From Pegoplata infirma (taxonomy: Eukaryota; Arthropoda; Insecta; Diptera; Anthomyiidae): a stretch of DNA of 64,000 nt. Under the pieces are notes generated by a model. The model saw only the letters and a program-made list of their open reading frames with translations. It was not told where the DNA came from and searched no databases. The stretch is from assembly GCA_963921195.1 (NCBI GenBank), contig OY992538.1:84815904-84879903 (forward strand). The letters run 5' to 3'. The position numbers and the translations under genes are program-made. Numbering within the stretch: the first letter of the stretch is position 1; every line of letters begins with the position of its first letter. Below, one piece after another: positions 58,408-64,000 of the stretch.

Positions 58408-60770
58408 CCGTGCGATACGCCGATATTGTTCTAAGAGCACTGATCCTCTGTGGTTTTTGTAGCTCTCTTACACTTTTTTGTCGGTTGACTGTTGTAGTGA
58501 ATGTTGGTGCTGCGTATAAAAGTTGTGAGTGGACAACACTATTTATCAATCTTCTAGTAGAAGGCTTTGGTCCTCCACAGTTTGGCATCATTCTAGCCAG
58601 TGATTTTGCAGTACACATTGCCTTGTTCCTGACTATTTCCACGTGTTGGCCGAAACCTAGTTTGTCATCCAGCTGTACTCCTAGATAACATAGGTTACGT
58701 TTGAAGTTTATTTCATTGTTTTGGAGCAGTATTTTTGGAGTATTAAACGATCTTCTTGCCGTCACAAGTATGGCCTCTGTCTTTGACGCCGCAAGTTGTA
58801 AGCCATTACTTCGTAGCCATCTATTGCATCTACTCAAGCTGTCATTTGTTACTATCTGTATAAGGTCAGAAGTTGATTGGGATACTACCAGTGCGATATC
58901 ATCTGCATATCCGATTAGTTTGGCTCCTTTTGGCAGCTCCATATTTAGAAGTCCGTCGTACATAACATTCCAGAGGAATGGTCCCAGTACTGAACCCTGC
59001 GGTACCCCAGCAGTTATTCGGTATTTTTCTAAACCGTTTTCCGTCTCGTATAGAAGAGTCCTGTTGTTTAGATAGTCTGCTATTATGTTGTGCAGGTATC
59101 CATTAACCCCTTTTTTCTTAAATGCCTCCAGTACGACACTCCACTTTACGGTGTTAAATGCGTTGCGTACGTCCAAAGTAATTATTGCGCAAAAACCCTT
59201 TGAGTTTCTGGCTATGGTGGCCGTTCTAACTACTTCGTTGATGGCATCGACAGTACTCTTTCCCTTGCGGAAACCATATTGGTTTGGGGAGAGACCTCCA
59301 AGCTCTTCTACCCGTCCTACAAGTCTATGCAGAAGAAGGCTTTCAAAGAGTTTTCCCATAGAGTCCAACATACAGAGAGGTCTGTATGAACTGGGTTCAC
59401 TCAGTGGCTTGTCTCCCTTGCGAAGAAGCACAAGTTTCTGTATCTTCCACTGATTGGGGAACTTTCCATTCTCAAGGCATAAATTGTACGTACGAAGAAG
59501 TAATTCAGGCCATATTTCACACACTGATTTCAGTACTTCGTTCGGTATGCCGTCGGGGCCAGGGCATTTGCCCATTTTCATCTTGTTACATGCATACTTT
59601 AGTTCCTCTGTGTTAAATGGATCAAAAAGATCTACACGTAGATTTGGTTCTCTTTCTATACTATCCTCATCAGTAGGGAACAGCGTTTCAACTATGGTTG
59701 TCACCCACCTCGGCTCCTTAATACCTGGTATTGGTTTAATTGCACCTAGTTTCTTCATTACGATTTTGTATGGTTTCCCCCAAGGGTCCATATCAACTTC
59801 TTTACAGAGTTCTGCCCAGCATCTTTTCTTGCTGTCTTTTATTGCCGTTCTAAGTATTTTCCTCGTTTTCCTGTATTCGTGTCTCAGGACCAGATCGCTG
59901 TGGTTGCGTGTTGTTGCCCTACGGGCTGCGAGACATTGTCTTCTCAGTTCTCGTATCTCATCGTTCCACCAGTAGACTGGGGGTTTATTTTTGTACGGTT
60001 TCATCTTTGGCATTCCTACATTGCAAGCTTTTGTAATTATCTTCGTTGTTGTTTCTGCTACATTGTCAGCGTTGATATCATCTTCCTGGTTTCCAGAGTT
60101 TCTTTGTTTTGCTCTGGTGATGAAATCAGACAGTTTCTCCTCTTTAAGTTTTCTGACATTCCACCTTGGGAGGTTTACCTCTTTTTGTACGACTGGGATG
60201 TGGTCGTCGATACTAAACGAGATGTACTGGTGGTCACTTAATGTGAGATCCTCGAGTACTGTCCAATTCATTTGTTGGTTATAAAAAATTCCTGATCCAA
60301 AAGTAATATCAATTATGCTATTGCTTTGACCTCTTCGAAATGTTGGACTGTCACCATTGTTAAAAACTGTTAACCCAAGAGATGCTATCATCTCATTTAC
60401 GATCATACCCCGTCTATCTAGGCTTCCAGAATTCCATTCTGGGGATTTGCTGTTAAAGTCGCCGCCTATTAACACGTTGCATTTTGCTCCTCTGATGCTA
60501 AGCTCTAATCTATTTATAGCCGATTCAAAGTCTGTGATGACCATGTTCGGAGAAAAGTAGCAGCTGTAAATACGAACACCTTTGACAGTGACGTAGACAA
60601 AACCAGGATTCTCCTCGTTTACCTCTTTTACGTACAAACTTCTGTTGACGATCATAATCGCCGCCCTTTTTAAAGAATCCTCATACCAATTGCTGGAGTA
60701 AGGTTTTCTATATGGTTCACTTACTAGTACGATGTCACTTGCGCTTTCCGCCGCCTTCTGTATCATTAGG

Positions 60771-64000
<3,230 letters not shown>

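Overview
This window looks like intergenic or heterochromatin-like DNA from a fly (Diptera, probably a calyptrate). The evidence is the very AT-rich composition, many short interspersed elements with an internal (GTCY)n microsatellite and a hairpin terminus (the DINE-1 / mini-me / Helentron-associated type typical of dipterans), and non-LTR retrotransposons of insect type. I see no host protein-coding gene, no rRNA and no convincing functional tRNA. The coding capacity is transposon-derived: an R1-clade-like LINE with open ORF1 and ORF2 (minus strand, about 58.4-62.2 kb), a 5'-truncated LINE with an open reverse-transcriptase ORF (plus strand, about 37.0-40.5 kb), and a broken hAT transposase remnant (minus strand, about 44.8-45.4 kb).

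Layout. 0-7 kb: a small foldback repeat, a palindromic hAT-type MITE with an 8-bp duplication, and a three-level nest (a hAT MITE in a 2.1-kb palindrome in an older CCCAGC-ended element). 7-13 kb: an ACTAG-starting repeat split by a TA-flanked MITE, which is itself split by a palindrome; then a second ACTAG-starting repeat with a higher-order tandem structure of about 275 bp. 14-15 kb: a DINE-like element. 15.3-19.8 kb: two head-to-tail ACTAG elements built from a 160-bp tandem monomer. 19.9-26.8 kb: a 1.95-kb palindrome (TA duplication) and a 5-kb hAT-type palindromic mosaic (8-bp duplication). 27.4-36.7 kb: DINE-like elements broken by a TA-flanked, perfectly inverted MITE, further palindromes and a hAT MITE. 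37-40.5 kb: truncated LINE. 40.7-43.1 kb: DINE fragment and an inverted ACTAG element with a 16-bp minisatellite. 43.6-58.2 kb: five DINE-like copies, several carrying nested elements, a 2.7-kb palindrome with very similar arms, and a degenerate minisatellite. 58.2-64 kb: a 200-base assembly gap, the R1-like LINE, and a pure (GTCT)n array that runs off the window.

How the parts relate. Most of the sequence is nested insertions, and several boundaries can be proved because an unoccupied paralogous copy of the target lies in the same window (7,125; 43,717; 54,809). Five palindromes of 1-2 kb in three unrelated internal families share the terminus TGRGGCATTCCA and a TA duplication, which suggests one transposase acting on many internal sequences. 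The strongest lead is the R1-like LINE whose 5' end directly abuts a (GTCT)n array of at least 1.78 kb, next to a DINE copy whose own GTCT tract has grown to about 243 perfect units. R1-clade LINEs are known for sequence-specific targets, including microsatellites, so a GTCT-targeting member is plausible, but the 3' junction is hidden in the gap.
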